Shown here in pieces: positions 1-10,417 of a stretch of 64,000 bases of DNA (position 1 is its first letter; each line of letters starts with the position of its first letter). Made by a program: the position numbers and the translations under genes. Origin of the DNA: Azotobacter vinelandii (GTDB taxonomy: Bacteria; Pseudomonadota; Gammaproteobacteria; Pseudomonadales; Pseudomonadaceae); the NCBI RefSeq assembly GCF_001571105.1, contig NZ_BCTD01000004.1; one strand, 5' to 3'. The notes under the pieces are model-generated. The model did not search any database and was not told the origin of the DNA. It saw only the letters and a list, made by a program, of their open reading frames with translations.

Positions 1-1148
1 TAGACCCGGCACAGCCTCTCGGCGGCCTGGCGCAGGGTCTCCTCGCGCTTGGCGAAGCAGAAGCGCACCAGGCGCAGGCCGGCCGGCGGGCTCTGGTAGA
101 ACACCGACACCGGGATGGTCGCCACGCCATGCTCGCGGGTCAGCCACAGGGACATCTCGACGTCGTCGAGGTCGTCGCGGATCGCCGAGTAGTCGGCGAG
201 CTGGAAATAGGTACCGGGCGCGCGGGTGAAGGTGAAGCGCGAGCCGGCCAGCAGGTCGCAGAACAGGTCGCGCTTGGCCTGGTAGAAGATCGGCAGTTCG
301 TCGACGTGTTCCGGACAGGCGGCCATGTAGTCGGCCAGCGCCCACTGCAGCGGGCTGACGCCGCAGAAGGTGATGAACTGGTGGACCTTGCGCAACTCGG
401 CGCTCAACGCCGGCGGCGCCACCACGTAGCCGGTCTTCCAACCGGTGACGTGGTAGGTCTTGCCGAAGGAACTGACCACGAAAGCGCGCGCATAGAGTTC
501 CTCGTGGGCCAGCACGCTGGCATGGCGCACGCCGTCGTAGATCAGGTGCTCGTAGACCTCGTCGCTGACCAGATAGATGTCGAAGCCGCGGATCAGCCGG
601 GCCAACTGCTCCAGTTCGTCGCGGGAGAGCAGCGCGCCGCTGGGGTTGTGCGGGCTGTTGAGGATGATCAGCCGGGTGCGCGGGCTGAGGGCGTCGGCCA
701 GGCGCTGCCAGTCGATGGAGAAATCCGGCAGGGCCAGCGGCACGTGCACGCAGCGCCCGCCGGCCAGTTCCACCGAGGGCTCGTAGCTGTCGTAGCAGGG
801 GTCGAGGACTATCACCTCGTCGCCCGGCCGGACCAGCGCCTGCACCGCGCAGAAAATCGCCTCGGTGGCGCCGGGGGTGATGGTGATTTCCTCGTCCATG
901 TCCACCTGGCGGCCGTAGCTGCGGGCGATCTTCCGCGCGACCTGTTCGCGCAGCGCCGGCAGGCCGGTCATCGGCGCATACTGGTTGTGCCCGGCCATCA
1001 CATGGTGGCCGACCGCCTCGCGCAGCGCCTGCGGGCCGTCGAAATCCGGAAAGCCCTGGGACAGGTTGATGGCGCCGGTCTGCGCGGCGAGCTGGGACAT
1101 GGTGGTGAAGATGGTGGTGCCGACGTTGGGCAGTTTGCTTTGGATCAT
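1..1148 (-). CDS. PLP-dependent aminotransferase, methionine aminotransferase type (YbdL-like), cut at window edge
   Basis: Reads from ATG at 1148 to the window edge (382 codons; the last bases visible on the minus strand are TA, probably the first two of the stop codon, so the gene is essentially complete). Fold-type I aminotransferase. The PLP lysine lies in SSFGKTYHVTGWKTGY, with N-terminal INLSQGFPDF, the NSPHNPSG loop, and SDEVYEHLIYD upstream of the lysine. These are the signatures of E. coli YbdL and related methionine/kynurenine aminotransferases, which transaminate methionine or aromatic amino acids with 2-oxo acids. The usual length is about 385 residues. Substrate preference cannot be read from the sequence. 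It stands alone here, separated from the next gene by a REP pair. Confidence 0.9.
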   Translation of the reverse strand, partial: MIQSKLPNVGTTIFTTMSQLAAQTGAINLSQGFPDFDGPQALREAVGHHVMAGHNQYAPMTGLPALREQVARKIARSYGRQVDMDEEITITPGATEAIFCAVQALVRPGDEVIVLDPCYDSYEPSVELAGGRCVHVPLALPDFSIDWQRLADALSPRTRLIILNSPHNPSGALLSRDELEQLARLIRGFDIYLVSDEVYEHLIYDGVRHASVLAHEELYARAFVVSSFGKTYHVTGWKTGYVVAPPALSAELRKVHQFITFCGVSPLQWALADYMAACPEHVDELPIFYQAKRDLFCDLLAGSRFTFTRAPGTYFQLADYSAIRDDLDDVEMSLWLTREHGVATIPVSVFYQSPPAGLRLVRFCFAKREETLRQAAERLCRV

Positions 1149-1258
1149 GGCCTGGGATTCACGGGCAAGCGACGGGCGAAGTCGCGAGCATAGCCGATGA
1201 GTCCGCCTCCCAGAAAGCGAACGTCAGGCCCCATGGCAGCGGATTTCCGATGCTCCCC

Positions 1259-1340
1259 CGTAGGAGCGGACTCGTTCGCGACCGGAGTGGATATGGGGCT
1301 TCGGGCGTGACCCCGGTCGCGGATGAATCCGCTCCTGCAC
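1259..1340. repeat. REP element pair (inverted)
   Basis: Two inverted copies of a palindromic unit: GTAGGAGCGGACTCGTTCGC on the left, and on the right a unit whose complement reads GCAGGAGCGGATTCATCCGC. This is the typical Pseudomonas-type REP sequence, arranged as a BIME-like pair between the aminotransferase and the receptor gene. A related pair lies at 61388-61496. Confidence 0.8.
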
Positions 1341-1362
1341 AAGCCGTCCCTGGCTCGCGGCC

Positions 1363-3762
1363 TCAGAAGTCCCAGCGGGTGGTCAGCATCATGTTGCGCG
1401 GTTCGCCATAGGCCTTGGTGCTGTAGAAACCGATGTTGGTGTAGTAGTACTTGTCGAACAGATTGTTGATGTTGAGGGTGGTGGAAAGGTTTTCGGTCAC
1501 CTGGTAACGGCCCATGAGATTCACCAGCCAGTAGGCTTCCTGGTGGTACTGTTCCGCCGCGTAGTCCTTGGCCGGGTTGCTGACCTCCATCCAGGTGGTG
1601 CCCTGGTAGGTGGCCCCACCGCCGACGGTGAACTGGTTCAGCCGGCCGGGCAGCCGGTAGGTGGTGTAGACCTTGAACAGGTGTTCCGGCTCCTCGGTGG
1701 TGATCTTCTTGTTGTCGTCGTCCCGGCGGATGGTCTTGTAGGTGTAGCCGGCCTGGATGTTCCAACCCGGCGCCAGTTCGCCGGAAATCTCCGCCTCGAT
1801 GCCCTTGGTCTTGGCCTTCAGGCCCTCGTAGACGTCCTGGTTGGTTTCGTAGTCGTAGCCGGCCCATTCGGGGCGGTCGTCCTCGCGGATCTCGAAGTAG
1901 GCCAGGCTGGCGTTGAGGCGCCCCTTGAACCATTCGCCCTTGATCCCGGCCTCGTAGCTGTCGCCCTCGTCGGGTTCGAGCAGGCTGCCGCTGCTGTCCT
2001 TGTAGCTGTTCGGCAGGAAGATGCTGGTGTAGCTGGCATAGAGCGACCAGGTGTCGTTCAGGTCGTAGGTGATGCCGGCGAAGGGCACCACCTTGCCGGA
2101 GTCGCGGGCGTGGCTGTCGCGGCTGAGGTGGTAGTCGGTGACGCGGCCGCCGAGGATCAGGGCGAGATCGTCGGTCGGCCTGAAGCGTGCGGTGAAATAG
2201 AGCGCCCGCTGGTTGGTGAGTTCGTCCTGGCGGGCGCTGATCGCGCCCCAGTCCGGCTCGGCGATGTGACCGTCGGCCTTGTAGAAGTTCTCGATCAGGC
2301 CGCCGTTCTCGGCGCTGTAGCCGTAGTAGGACTTGCCTTTCCAGTGGGTCCGGTAGGCGCTGGCGCCGACCACCAGTTCGTGTTCGCGGCCCAGCCACTG
2401 GAAGGGGCCGCTGGCATAGACCTCGATGGCGTGGTTGACGGTGTCGCCCCGGTACTGGCCGGCGGTCAGCGAGGTCCGGTAGCCGTTGTCCACGTCCGGG
2501 CTGCTCAGCATGGAGCCGAGCTTGGCGTCGTAGCCGTTGACCTGATAGTTGTACTGGCCCCGGCCCACCCAGCCGTTGGAGAAATTGTGCTCCAACTGGG
2601 TGAAGAAGGTCCGCGTGTACTGCTCCCAGCGGCTCCAGTCCGCCCCCGGATTGAACGAGCGGGAAACGCTGACTTCGTCGCCCTTGCTGTCGAAGATGGG
2701 CACGCCGCCCCAACTGGAGCCCTTCGGCTTGTTGTCCTGGTAGTCGAAGCCGAGCGTCAGCAGAGTTTCCGACGTCAGGTCCATTTCCAGGATGCCGTAA
2801 TACACGCTGGTGTTGCGGTCGTAGTGGTCCTGGAAGGATTTCTTGTCCTGGTAGGCGGCCACCGCACGGCCGCGGACGCTGCCGCTGGCGTTGAGCGAGC
2901 CGCTCACGTCCCACTCGGTGCGGTAGTTGTCCCAGGAGCCGGCCTCGCCGGTGATGTGGGCCTGGAACTCGTAGGTCGGTTTCTTGCGCACGAAGTTCAG
3001 CGTCGCGCCGGCTCCGCCAGCGCCGGTGACCAGACCCGTGGCGCCCTTGAGCACCTCGATGCGGTCGTAGATCGCCATGTCGCTCAAGGTGTTGCCCGAG
3101 GAATAGGCGGCGTTGCGCATCATCGGGATGCCGTCGTACTGAAAGTTGGTGATCGGAAAACCCCGCGAGTAGTACTGCGACCGCTCGCTGTCGAGACCGC
3201 CCACGGTGACGCCCGGCGCGTGCTGCAGCACCTCGTCGATGTTGGTGAGGTTGAAGTCGTCCATGTGCTGGCGGGTCACCACGGTGACGGTCTGCGGCGT
3301 TTCGCGCGGGCTCAGTACCAGGCGGGTGGCGGTGGCGATGGTGCCGGGGGTGTAGGATTTCGACGTCTCGGTGATGGTGCCGAGCTGGTTGTCGACCACG
3401 GTCATGACATCCAGCCCCATTGCCTCCCCGGCGGCCTGGGCAAAAACCACGTAACTGCCGTCATCCGTTTTGCGCATCGCCAGGTTCGAGCCGCCGAGCA
3501 GGCGCTGCAGGGCCTGTTCGACGGTCAGCGACCCATGCAGCGCCGGAGCGCTGTGGCCTTCGGCGATATCGGTGGCGAACAGGATGCGCCGGCCGGTCTG
3601 TCCCGCCAGGGCGTTGAGCGCCTGGTCGAGCGCCTGGGCCGGAATGTCGAGCGTGTACGCCACTTCTTGCGCATACACGGCGGAAGCCAGCAACAGGCTG
3701 GCGGTGAGCAGGCTCAGGCGCCCCTGTTGTCGTGGATGTCGTTGCGATAGCGCCTTGCCCAT
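1363..3762 (-). CDS. TonB-dependent siderophore receptor with N-terminal signalling domain
   Basis: Outer-membrane transducer and transporter of 799 residues. ATG at 3762 is chosen because GGGGGA sits 4-6 bases upstream; a TTG four codons earlier is open but has no ribosome site. Residues 1-32 are a signal peptide (LLTASLLLASAVYAQ). Residues about 36-110 are the STN signalling domain (YTLDIPAQALDQALNALAGQ). The plug begins near SYTPGTIATATRLVLSPRET, and the 22-strand barrel ends in the typical TRWDF. The receptor resembles FpvA/FoxA/FhuE-type ferric-siderophore receptors. The adjacent fecI-fecR pair shows it belongs to a cell-surface-signalling regulon. A close paralog lies at 52809-55235. 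The ligand cannot be inferred, and no siderophore biosynthesis gene is present. Confidence 0.93.
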   Translation of the reverse strand: MGKALSQRHPRQQGRLSLLTASLLLASAVYAQEVAYTLDIPAQALDQALNALAGQTGRRILFATDIAEGHSAPALHGSLTVEQALQRLLGGSNLAMRKTDDGSYVVFAQAAGEAMGLDVMTVVDNQLGTITETSKSYTPGTIATATRLVLSPRETPQTVTVVTRQHMDDFNLTNIDEVLQHAPGVTVGGLDSERSQYYSRGFPITNFQYDGIPMMRNAAYSSGNTLSDMAIYDRIEVLKGATGLVTGAGGAGATLNFVRKKPTYEFQAHITGEAGSWDNYRTEWDVSGSLNASGSVRGRAVAAYQDKKSFQDHYDRNTSVYYGILEMDLTSETLLTLGFDYQDNKPKGSSWGGVPIFDSKGDEVSVSRSFNPGADWSRWEQYTRTFFTQLEHNFSNGWVGRGQYNYQVNGYDAKLGSMLSSPDVDNGYRTSLTAGQYRGDTVNHAIEVYASGPFQWLGREHELVVGASAYRTHWKGKSYYGYSAENGGLIENFYKADGHIAEPDWGAISARQDELTNQRALYFTARFRPTDDLALILGGRVTDYHLSRDSHARDSGKVVPFAGITYDLNDTWSLYASYTSIFLPNSYKDSSGSLLEPDEGDSYEAGIKGEWFKGRLNASLAYFEIREDDRPEWAGYDYETNQDVYEGLKAKTKGIEAEISGELAPGWNIQAGYTYKTIRRDDDNKKITTEEPEHLFKVYTTYRLPGRLNQFTVGGGATYQGTTWMEVSNPAKDYAAEQYHQEAYWLVNLMGRYQVTENLSTTLNINNLFDKYYYTNIGFYSTKAYGEPRNMMLTTRWDF

Positions 3763-3842
3763 GCATTCCCCCAATCGAACGGTGAGTGAAAGGTGTTCAC
3801 TGGGGTTGGCGTTTCAGCCGGAGATGATGTTGATATGCGCTC

Positions 3843-3861
3843 GAGAAAAATTCTCATTTCC
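3843..3861 (-). promoter_or_regulatory. Candidate control site upstream of the receptor gene
   Basis: The receptor gene has a 204-bp leader before fecR. At 3843-3855 there is a palindrome GAGAA-AAA-TTCTC, flanked by two CTCGAG hexamers (3840-3845 and 3861-3866). On the minus strand GGAAAT (3856-3861) resembles the -35 element used by FecI-type ECF sigma factors. Both readings are inference from short motifs. Only the palindromic, AT-rich character is directly visible. Confidence 0.35.
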
Positions 3862-3966
3862 TCGAGCGATCGCCGGGAAATCGCCTGGAGGCCGGCCGAT
3901 ACGGGGCTCCGTACCGGCCTCCCGCGGCCTCGACGAGTTCCGAAGTCCAGAGCGGGCCGGACATGC

Positions 3967-4842
3967 CTAACGCACACCGAAAATCACGACCGTTCCATCG
4001 CCTCCGCGAACGAGGCTGACGGGCAGGATCGCGGGCAACAGGTCGATCAGGGATTCGATGGCGTCGGTGTCGTATTCGCCGGAGAGGCGCAGGCTGGCGA
4101 GCCGGGCCTCGCCGAGGCGGACCGGCGCCTGGCGGTAGCGCTGGATATCGACGATCGCCTCGCCCAAGGGAGTGCCGTCGAAACGCAGCTTGCCCCGCTG
4201 CCAGGCCGTGACCGCCTCCGGGTCGATGCGGCGGGTCGCGCCGATGCCTTCGCGGCCGGCCCGTACCTGCTGACCGGTTTCGAGCCGGCGCACCGGCGTT
4301 TGCCGGCCGCTTACCTCGACAGTCCCCTCGACCACGCTGACGAGGACGCCACGGCCGTCGCTACGCACAGTGAACACGGTACCGATGTCGCGCACCTCCA
4401 CGCCCTGGCTGCGCACGATGAACGGCTTGGAGGCGTGCGCCACGCTGAAGCCGGCCTCGCCCCGCACCAGTTCCAGCCGCCGGCTGCGCAGGCGGCTTTC
4501 GACGCGCAGGTGGCTGCCGGTATTGAGGATCGCCTCGCTGCCGTCGGCCAGCCGGATCGTGCCGCGCTCACCGACGGCGGTGCGGATGTCCTCGGTACGC
4601 CAGGCGGGGTCGAGCATCCAGACGGCACCGGCCAGCAGCAGCATCGACAGTCCTCCGGCGGCCAGCCTGGCGCGCTGGCGGGCGCTCTGCGCCTTGGCTT
4701 CGGCCAGCAGGGCGTCGCGCGAAGGGACGCGCTCCCGCAAGGCCTCGGCGAACGGCGCCAGCGCATCGTCCCGCCCGGGCGAGGACGGCGCGCGGCGTCG
4801 GGCTCGTTCGCTGGGGGGCTGCGGAGCGTCGGGAGTGGACAC
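3967..4842 (-). CDS. FecR-family anti-sigma regulator
   Basis: Inner-membrane sigma regulator of 291 residues that should hold or activate the neighbouring FecI-like factor and contact the receptor STN domain in the periplasm. GTG at 4842 is chosen because it follows the fecI stop by two bases; an upstream in-frame ATG would sit inside fecI. A charged N-terminal segment is followed by one membrane segment (GGLSMLLLAGAVWML) near residue 65. The periplasmic FecR domain follows (RTAVGERGTIRLADGSEAIL, then a jelly-roll-like region) and a C-terminal STN-like tail. The N-terminal cytoplasmic part lacks an obvious DUF4880 helix, unlike the second FecR at 55380-56315. Confidence 0.88.
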   Translation of the reverse strand: MSTPDAPQPPSERARRRAPSSPGRDDALAPFAEALRERVPSRDALLAEAKAQSARQRARLAAGGLSMLLLAGAVWMLDPAWRTEDIRTAVGERGTIRLADGSEAILNTGSHLRVESRLRSRRLELVRGEAGFSVAHASKPFIVRSQGVEVRDIGTVFTVRSDGRGVLVSVVEGTVEVSGRQTPVRRLETGQQVRAGREGIGATRRIDPEAVTAWQRGKLRFDGTPLGEAIVDIQRYRQAPVRLGEARLASLRLSGEYDTDAIESLIDLLPAILPVSLVRGGDGTVVIFGVR

Positions 4843-4844
4843 GA

Positions 4845-5384
4845 TCAGCAGTGCCCGGGCAGCACGGCGCGGCGCGCCGGCTCCCAATCGCGGACGATGG
4901 TGCGCATGGCGCGACCGAAATGCCGGGTCACCATATTGAGCGAGATCCCCAGTTCATCCGCGATTTCCCGCTGCGGCATGCCATGGATGCGGTGCAGCAG
5001 GAAGATCTGCCGCGGGCGCGCTGGCAGGGCGTCGATAATGGCCAGCAGCGCCTTCAGTTGCTGTTCGAAATCGAGCGCCATGGCGCCATCGCAATCGTCG
5101 CCGAGGGTGTCGGGCAACTCCGCCATGCCCTCGAAGCGGGCGCTGCGCGCGCAGTCCGAACGGTTGCGGTCGATGGCCCGGTTGAAGGATACCCGGCGCA
5201 GGAAGGCGAACGGCTGGGCGACGGGCCGTTGCGGCGGCTTCTCCAGCAGTTGGACGCAGACATCGTGCACCACGTCGTGGGCGAACTGGCGGCAACTGAA
5301 GCGGCGCCGGATGTATTCGACCAGGTCGTGATAATGCAGCGCCAGGGTATCCATCAGGTCATCGGGAGGTGGGGAGCTCGACAT
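4845..5384 (-). CDS. FecI-like ECF sigma factor
   Basis: Extracytoplasmic-function RNA polymerase sigma factor of 179 residues. Region 2 covers about residues 10-75 (HYHDLVEYIRRRF, then HDVVHDVCVQLLE and FLRRVSFNRAIDR). Region 4 covers about residues 115-170 (LPARPRQIFLLHRIHGMPQREIA and the helix-turn-helix ELGISLNMVTRHF). It is the first gene of the fecI-fecR-receptor unit and is preceded by a Fur box. Iron limitation should therefore derepress it, and ferric-siderophore binding at the receptor should activate it through FecR. Confidence 0.9.
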   Translation of the reverse strand: MSSSPPPDDLMDTLALHYHDLVEYIRRRFSCRQFAHDVVHDVCVQLLEKPPQRPVAQPFAFLRRVSFNRAIDRNRSDCARSARFEGMAELPDTLGDDCDGAMALDFEQQLKALLAIIDALPARPRQIFLLHRIHGMPQREIADELGISLNMVTRHFGRAMRTIVRDWEPARRAVLPGHC

Positions 5385-5407
5385 GGGAGGACAGCCGGAC
5401 CGTACTT

Positions 5408-5426
5408 GATAATAATTCGCATTATA
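5408..5426 (-). promoter_or_regulatory. Fur box upstream of the fecI-like gene
   Basis: The minus-strand sequence TATAATGCGAATTATTATC matches the 19-bp Fur consensus GATAATGATAATCATTATC at 15 of 19 positions. It lies 24 bp upstream of the sigma-factor start codon, the usual place for iron-dependent repression of a FecI-type operon. Confidence 0.78.
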
Positions 5427-5543
5427 CCAGCCGGATCGGGGATTCTCACCCTGTGGCGTATCGGCCCGGCGTGACCGGAGACGGCGAACGCCGCCTCTGG
5501 ACTCACCGCCGCCATGACCGCGACAACCCGAAGACCGACGGGC

Positions 5544-7019
5544 TCAGCGCTTCTTGTCCCTGCGCTTCTTCTCGGCCTTCTTGTGGTGACTCATCAGGCG
5601 GCGCTTCTTGTTCACCTGCCGCTCGGTGAGGCTGTTCTTCTTGCCCTCGTAGGGGTTGTCGCCGCCCTTGTATTCGATGCGGATCGGCGTGCCGACCAGC
5701 TTGAGCACGCGGCGGTAGGTGTTCTCCAGATAGCGCGTGTAGGCCTTGGGCACCGCCTCCACCTGGTTGCCGTGGATCACGATCAACGGCGGGTTGGCGC
5801 CGCCCAGGTGGGCGTAGCGCAGCTTGATGCGCCGGCCGTTGACCAGCGGCGGCTGGTGCTCCTGCACCGCGTCCTCGAGGATGCGGGTCAGGCGGCTGGT
5901 CGGCCAGCGGGTCACCGCCGACTGGAAGGCGGCCTGCACCGACTTGTAGAGGTGGCCGACGCCGGTGCCGTGCAGGGCGGAGATGAAGTGGATGTCGGCG
6001 AAGTCGGCGAACATCAACCGGCGCTCCAGTTCGATCTTCACGTAGTCGCGCTGGCCCGGCTCCATGCCGTCCCACTTGTTCAGCGCGATGACCAGGGCGC
6101 GGCCGGTTTCCAGCACGAAGCCGAGCAGATTGAGATCGTGCTCGACCACCCCTTCGCGGGCGTCCATCACGAAGATCACCACGTTGGCGTCCTGGATGGC
6201 CTGCAGGGTCTTGACCACCGAGAACTTCTCCACCGCCTCGAAGATCTTGCCGCGGCGACGCACGCCGGCGGTGTCGATCAGGGTGTACTTATCCTCGTCG
6301 CGCTCGAAGGGGATGTAGATGCTGTCGCGGGTGGTGCCGGCCTGGTCGTAGACGATCACCCGCTCCTCGCCGAGCATGCGGTTGACCAGGGTCGACTTGC
6401 CGACGTTGGGCCGGCCGATGATGGCGATCTTGATGCCGTCCTTCTCGCTGGGACCGGGCACCCGCTTGGGCTCCTCGCCCTCGGCGACGACCTCCGCCTC
6501 GCCTTCCCCTTCCTCGCCTTCGTCGTCGCGGGGAAAGATGCCGAGGGCGGCCTCGAGCATGGCGTTGATGCCGCGCCCGTGGGCGGCGGCGATCGGCAGG
6601 GCGTCGCCCAGGCCCAGCGGGCTGAACTCGGCGCGGGCGATGTCCGGGTCGACGGTGTCGACCTTGTTCGCCACCAGGAAACTGCGCTTGTTGCGCTTGC
6701 GCAGGTGTTCGGCGATCAGTTGGTCGGCGGCGGTCATCCCGGCGCGGGAGTCGACCATGAACAGCACGGCGTCGGCCTCTTCGATGGCCTGCAGCGACTG
6801 CTCGGCCATCTTCGCATCGATGCCCTCCTCGTCGCCGGAGATGCCCCCGGTGTCGATGACGATGTATGTGCGGCCCTGCCACTTGGCCTCGCCGTACTGG
6901 CGGTCGCGGGTCAGTCCGGCGTATTCGGCGACGATGGCGTCGCGGGTCTTGGTCAGACGGTTGAACAGCGTCGACTTGCCGACGTTCGGGCGGCCCACCA
7001 GGGCGATTACGGGAACCAT
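5544..7019 (-). CDS. der: Ribosome biogenesis GTPase Der (EngA)
   Basis: Essential double-GTPase of 491 residues acting in 50S subunit assembly. ATG at 7019 starts the canonical MVPVIALVGRPNVGKST; an ATG 11 codons upstream is open but lacks family similarity, and an AGGTGAGAG ribosome site precedes 7019. The first G domain has GRPNVGKST and NKVD. An acidic linker (DDEGEEGEGEAEVVAEGEE) follows. The second G domain has a second GRPNVGKST, DTAG and NKWD. A C-terminal KH-like domain and a lysine-rich tail (HHKKAEKKRRDKKR) complete it. It is the last gene of the ndk-to-der series but is separated from bamB by 277 bp containing a hairpin. Confidence 0.97.
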   Translation of the reverse strand: MVPVIALVGRPNVGKSTLFNRLTKTRDAIVAEYAGLTRDRQYGEAKWQGRTYIVIDTGGISGDEEGIDAKMAEQSLQAIEEADAVLFMVDSRAGMTAADQLIAEHLRKRNKRSFLVANKVDTVDPDIARAEFSPLGLGDALPIAAAHGRGINAMLEAALGIFPRDDEGEEGEGEAEVVAEGEEPKRVPGPSEKDGIKIAIIGRPNVGKSTLVNRMLGEERVIVYDQAGTTRDSIYIPFERDEDKYTLIDTAGVRRRGKIFEAVEKFSVVKTLQAIQDANVVIFVMDAREGVVEHDLNLLGFVLETGRALVIALNKWDGMEPGQRDYVKIELERRLMFADFADIHFISALHGTGVGHLYKSVQAAFQSAVTRWPTSRLTRILEDAVQEHQPPLVNGRRIKLRYAHLGGANPPLIVIHGNQVEAVPKAYTRYLENTYRRVLKLVGTPIRIEYKGGDNPYEGKKNSLTERQVNKKRRLMSHHKKAEKKRRDKKR

Positions 7020-7046
7020 AAGGCTCTCACCTGCAATGTTCGGAAA

Positions 7047-7078
7047 ATACAACGGCCGCTGCGCGGGGCAGCGGCCGG
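7047..7078 (-). terminator. Hairpin between bamB and der
   Basis: A perfect 10-bp stem (CGGCCGCTGC with GCAGCGGCCG, 7053-7062 and 7068-7077) is followed on the minus strand by TTGTATTTTCC. This suits a terminator of the bamB transcript, with der read from its own promoter or by readthrough. The rest of the 7020-7296 gap shows no gene. Confidence 0.5.
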
Positions 7079-7296
7079 ATGAGAAGGTCGGTCCGTGCCG
7101 ACCATGGACCTGTCGACACCGGCCTCCGCGAGCCGCGTTGCCGCGGCGAATGGCGCCAGGCCGGGCCGCGTACGGCTAGGCGCGAGCGCAGGGAATGGCA
7201 CTCCCTCGCCAAGTCCCGCAACGACGCATGGCGCCATTTGCCACGTAAAAACAGGCTCCGCCGCGGTCGCGTGCAGTAGTGTCAACAGACCCGCAT

Positions 7297-8451
7297 TCAG
7301 CGAATGGTCAGCGCGACCAGATTGCCGCCGTTGCCATAGGCGTACAGCCAGTCGCCCACCACCAGCGGACGGGCGCGCAGACCCTCGCTGTCGATGCGGA
7401 TGCGCCCGACGAAGCGACCGTCCACCTGGCTGAGCAGGTGCAGATAGCCCTCCAGGTCGCCGACCGCGACATAGCTGGAGAACACCGCCGGCGACGACAA
7501 CTGGCGGCGGGCCAGCCCGTCGTTCTTCCACAGCGCCGAGGCGCTGCCTTCGTCGATACCCTCGACCGCGCCCTCGGCCAGACTCACGTAGACGCTGCCA
7601 TAGCCCAGCGCCACACTGCCGTTGCTGGAGGCCTGGCGCTGCCAGCGGGGACGTCCGGTCTGCAGGTCGAGCGCGGCGATGCTGCCCTGGAAAGTCGCGA
7701 CGTACAGGGTGCCACCGGACATCTCCAGGCCGCCGTCGATATCCACCACCCGCTCCAGCTCGGAACGCCCGGAGGGCACCGCCACCCGCTGCTCCCAGAT
7801 CGGCAGGCCACGCTGGGTTTCCAGGGCGAGCACCTTGCCGCTGGACAGGCCGGCGATCGCCAACTGGTTGGTGACCAGCGGCGCACCGGTTCCGCGCAGG
7901 GTGAGTACGGCTGGGGTGCTCTCGTAGGTCCAGCGCTGGCTGCCGCTGCTCGCCTCGAGGGCGATCAGGCGGTCTTCCTGGGTCTGCACCACCACCACAT
8001 CGCCGTTGCTCACCGGAGGAGCCAGCACCTCGCTGCTGACGCGGCTGCGCCAGAGCACCTCGCCACTGCCCGAGTCCAGCGCGATCACCTCGCCCTGCAG
8101 GGTGCCGAGCAGGACCTGGCCATAGCCGGCGCCCACACCGCCGGATACCGGAACATCCAGATTCTTGCGCCAGATGACCTTGCCGCTGAAGCGGTCGAGG
8201 GCCATCACCTGGCCGCCGACATCGGCGACGAACAGGGTGTCCCCCTCCACCGCCGGCACCAGCAGATTGTAGGTCTTGCCCTGTCCCTCGCCGATGCTGC
8301 GGCTCCACTCCTCGTGCAGACGGACCTCCTCCTTGAACTTCTGCAACGGGGCCGGCGGCTGCTCCTTGGAACTGTTGAACCAGTTGGCGATACTGCAGCC
8401 GGCGAGCGTCGCGGCCATCGCCAGCACCGTGGCGTGTTTCCAGGGCTTCAC
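7297..8451 (-). CDS. bamB: Outer membrane assembly lipoprotein BamB
   Basis: Eight-bladed beta-propeller lipoprotein of the BAM complex, which inserts beta-barrel proteins into the outer membrane (384 residues). The lipoprotein signal ends in LAGCSIANW, with the acylated cysteine at residue 19. PQQ-like repeats with AxDxxxGxxxW signatures run throughout (for example ALDRFSGKVIWRKNL, ALDSGSGEVLWRSR). It starts one base after the yfgM stop, so the two are translationally linked. This hisS-yfgM-bamB-der order is standard in Pseudomonas. Confidence 0.96.
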   Translation of the reverse strand: MKPWKHATVLAMAATLAGCSIANWFNSSKEQPPAPLQKFKEEVRLHEEWSRSIGEGQGKTYNLLVPAVEGDTLFVADVGGQVMALDRFSGKVIWRKNLDVPVSGGVGAGYGQVLLGTLQGEVIALDSGSGEVLWRSRVSSEVLAPPVSNGDVVVVQTQEDRLIALEASSGSQRWTYESTPAVLTLRGTGAPLVTNQLAIAGLSSGKVLALETQRGLPIWEQRVAVPSGRSELERVVDIDGGLEMSGGTLYVATFQGSIAALDLQTGRPRWQRQASSNGSVALGYGSVYVSLAEGAVEGIDEGSASALWKNDGLARRQLSSPAVFSSYVAVGDLEGYLHLLSQVDGRFVGRIRIDSEGLRARPLVVGDWLYAYGNGGNLVALTIR

Positions 8452-8452
8452 G

Positions 8453-9097
8453 TCAGGCGTCTCCCTTGGCCAACTCGTCGAGCTTCAGTTGCAGGGGCCC
8501 CGGACCGGCATCGGCAGGCTGGGCGCTCCTGGCCTTCTCGTAGGCGGCCCGCGCCTCGTCGAGGCGGCCGAGCCGCACCAGCAGATCGCCGCGGACTTCC
8601 TCGCGGGCGGCCTGGAAGGCCGGATCGGCCTCGCCGGCGAGCAGGGCGAGTCCCTCCTCGGCCTTGTCCTGGGCCGCCAGAACCCGTGCCAGGCGCTGAC
8701 GCGCCACTTCGCCGAGCGTGGCGTCGGCCGGCTTGTCGAGAATCGCCCGCAGCGCGGCGGCGGCCTCGTCGAGCCGGCCCTCCTCCACCGCCACCTTGGT
8801 GACCAGCAGGCTGCCGTACTGGGCGTAATGGGTGCCGCCGAAATCACTCTGCAACTGCCCGTAGAGTTCGGCGATCCGGGCCGTGTCCGGTTTCCCGGAC
8901 GGCCTCAGGCTGGCATCCAGCAATTGCTGGTAGAGTGCCGAAGCCCCGTGCGCCCGTCCGGTCTGGTACTTCTGCCAGCCCTGCCAGGCGAGCACCAGCG
9001 CCAAGGCCAGGACACCACCGCTGAGCAGGGGCCTGCCGCTGCGCCTCCACCAGTCCTTGATCTGCGCCAGCTCTTCATTTTCGGTATGCGAGGTCAC
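8453..9097 (-). CDS. YfgM-like TPR membrane protein
   Basis: Inner-membrane ancillary SecYEG-associated protein of 214 residues. It has a short cytoplasmic N-terminus, one membrane segment (LLSGGVLALALVLAWQGW, about residues 24-42), and a periplasmic tetratricopeptide-like region rich in alanine and leucine. In E. coli YfgM works with PpiD in chaperoning exported proteins. The position between hisS and bamB supports the assignment. Confidence 0.88.
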   Translation of the reverse strand: MTSHTENEELAQIKDWWRRSGRPLLSGGVLALALVLAWQGWQKYQTGRAHGASALYQQLLDASLRPSGKPDTARIAELYGQLQSDFGGTHYAQYGSLLVTKVAVEEGRLDEAAAALRAILDKPADATLGEVARQRLARVLAAQDKAEEGLALLAGEADPAFQAAREEVRGDLLVRLGRLDEARAAYEKARSAQPADAGPGPLQLKLDELAKGDA

Positions 9098-9121
9098 CCC
9101 GATAACTCCTCAATCCAGTGT

Positions 9122-10408
<1,287 letters not shown>

Positions 10409-10417
10409 GCGGATTCC

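Noticed and set aside
1543..3750. 735-codon plus-strand open frame antisense to the first receptor
   Set aside because: It is a GC-rich shadow frame with valine/alanine/glycine-rich low-complexity translation. The minus-strand receptor is unmistakable.
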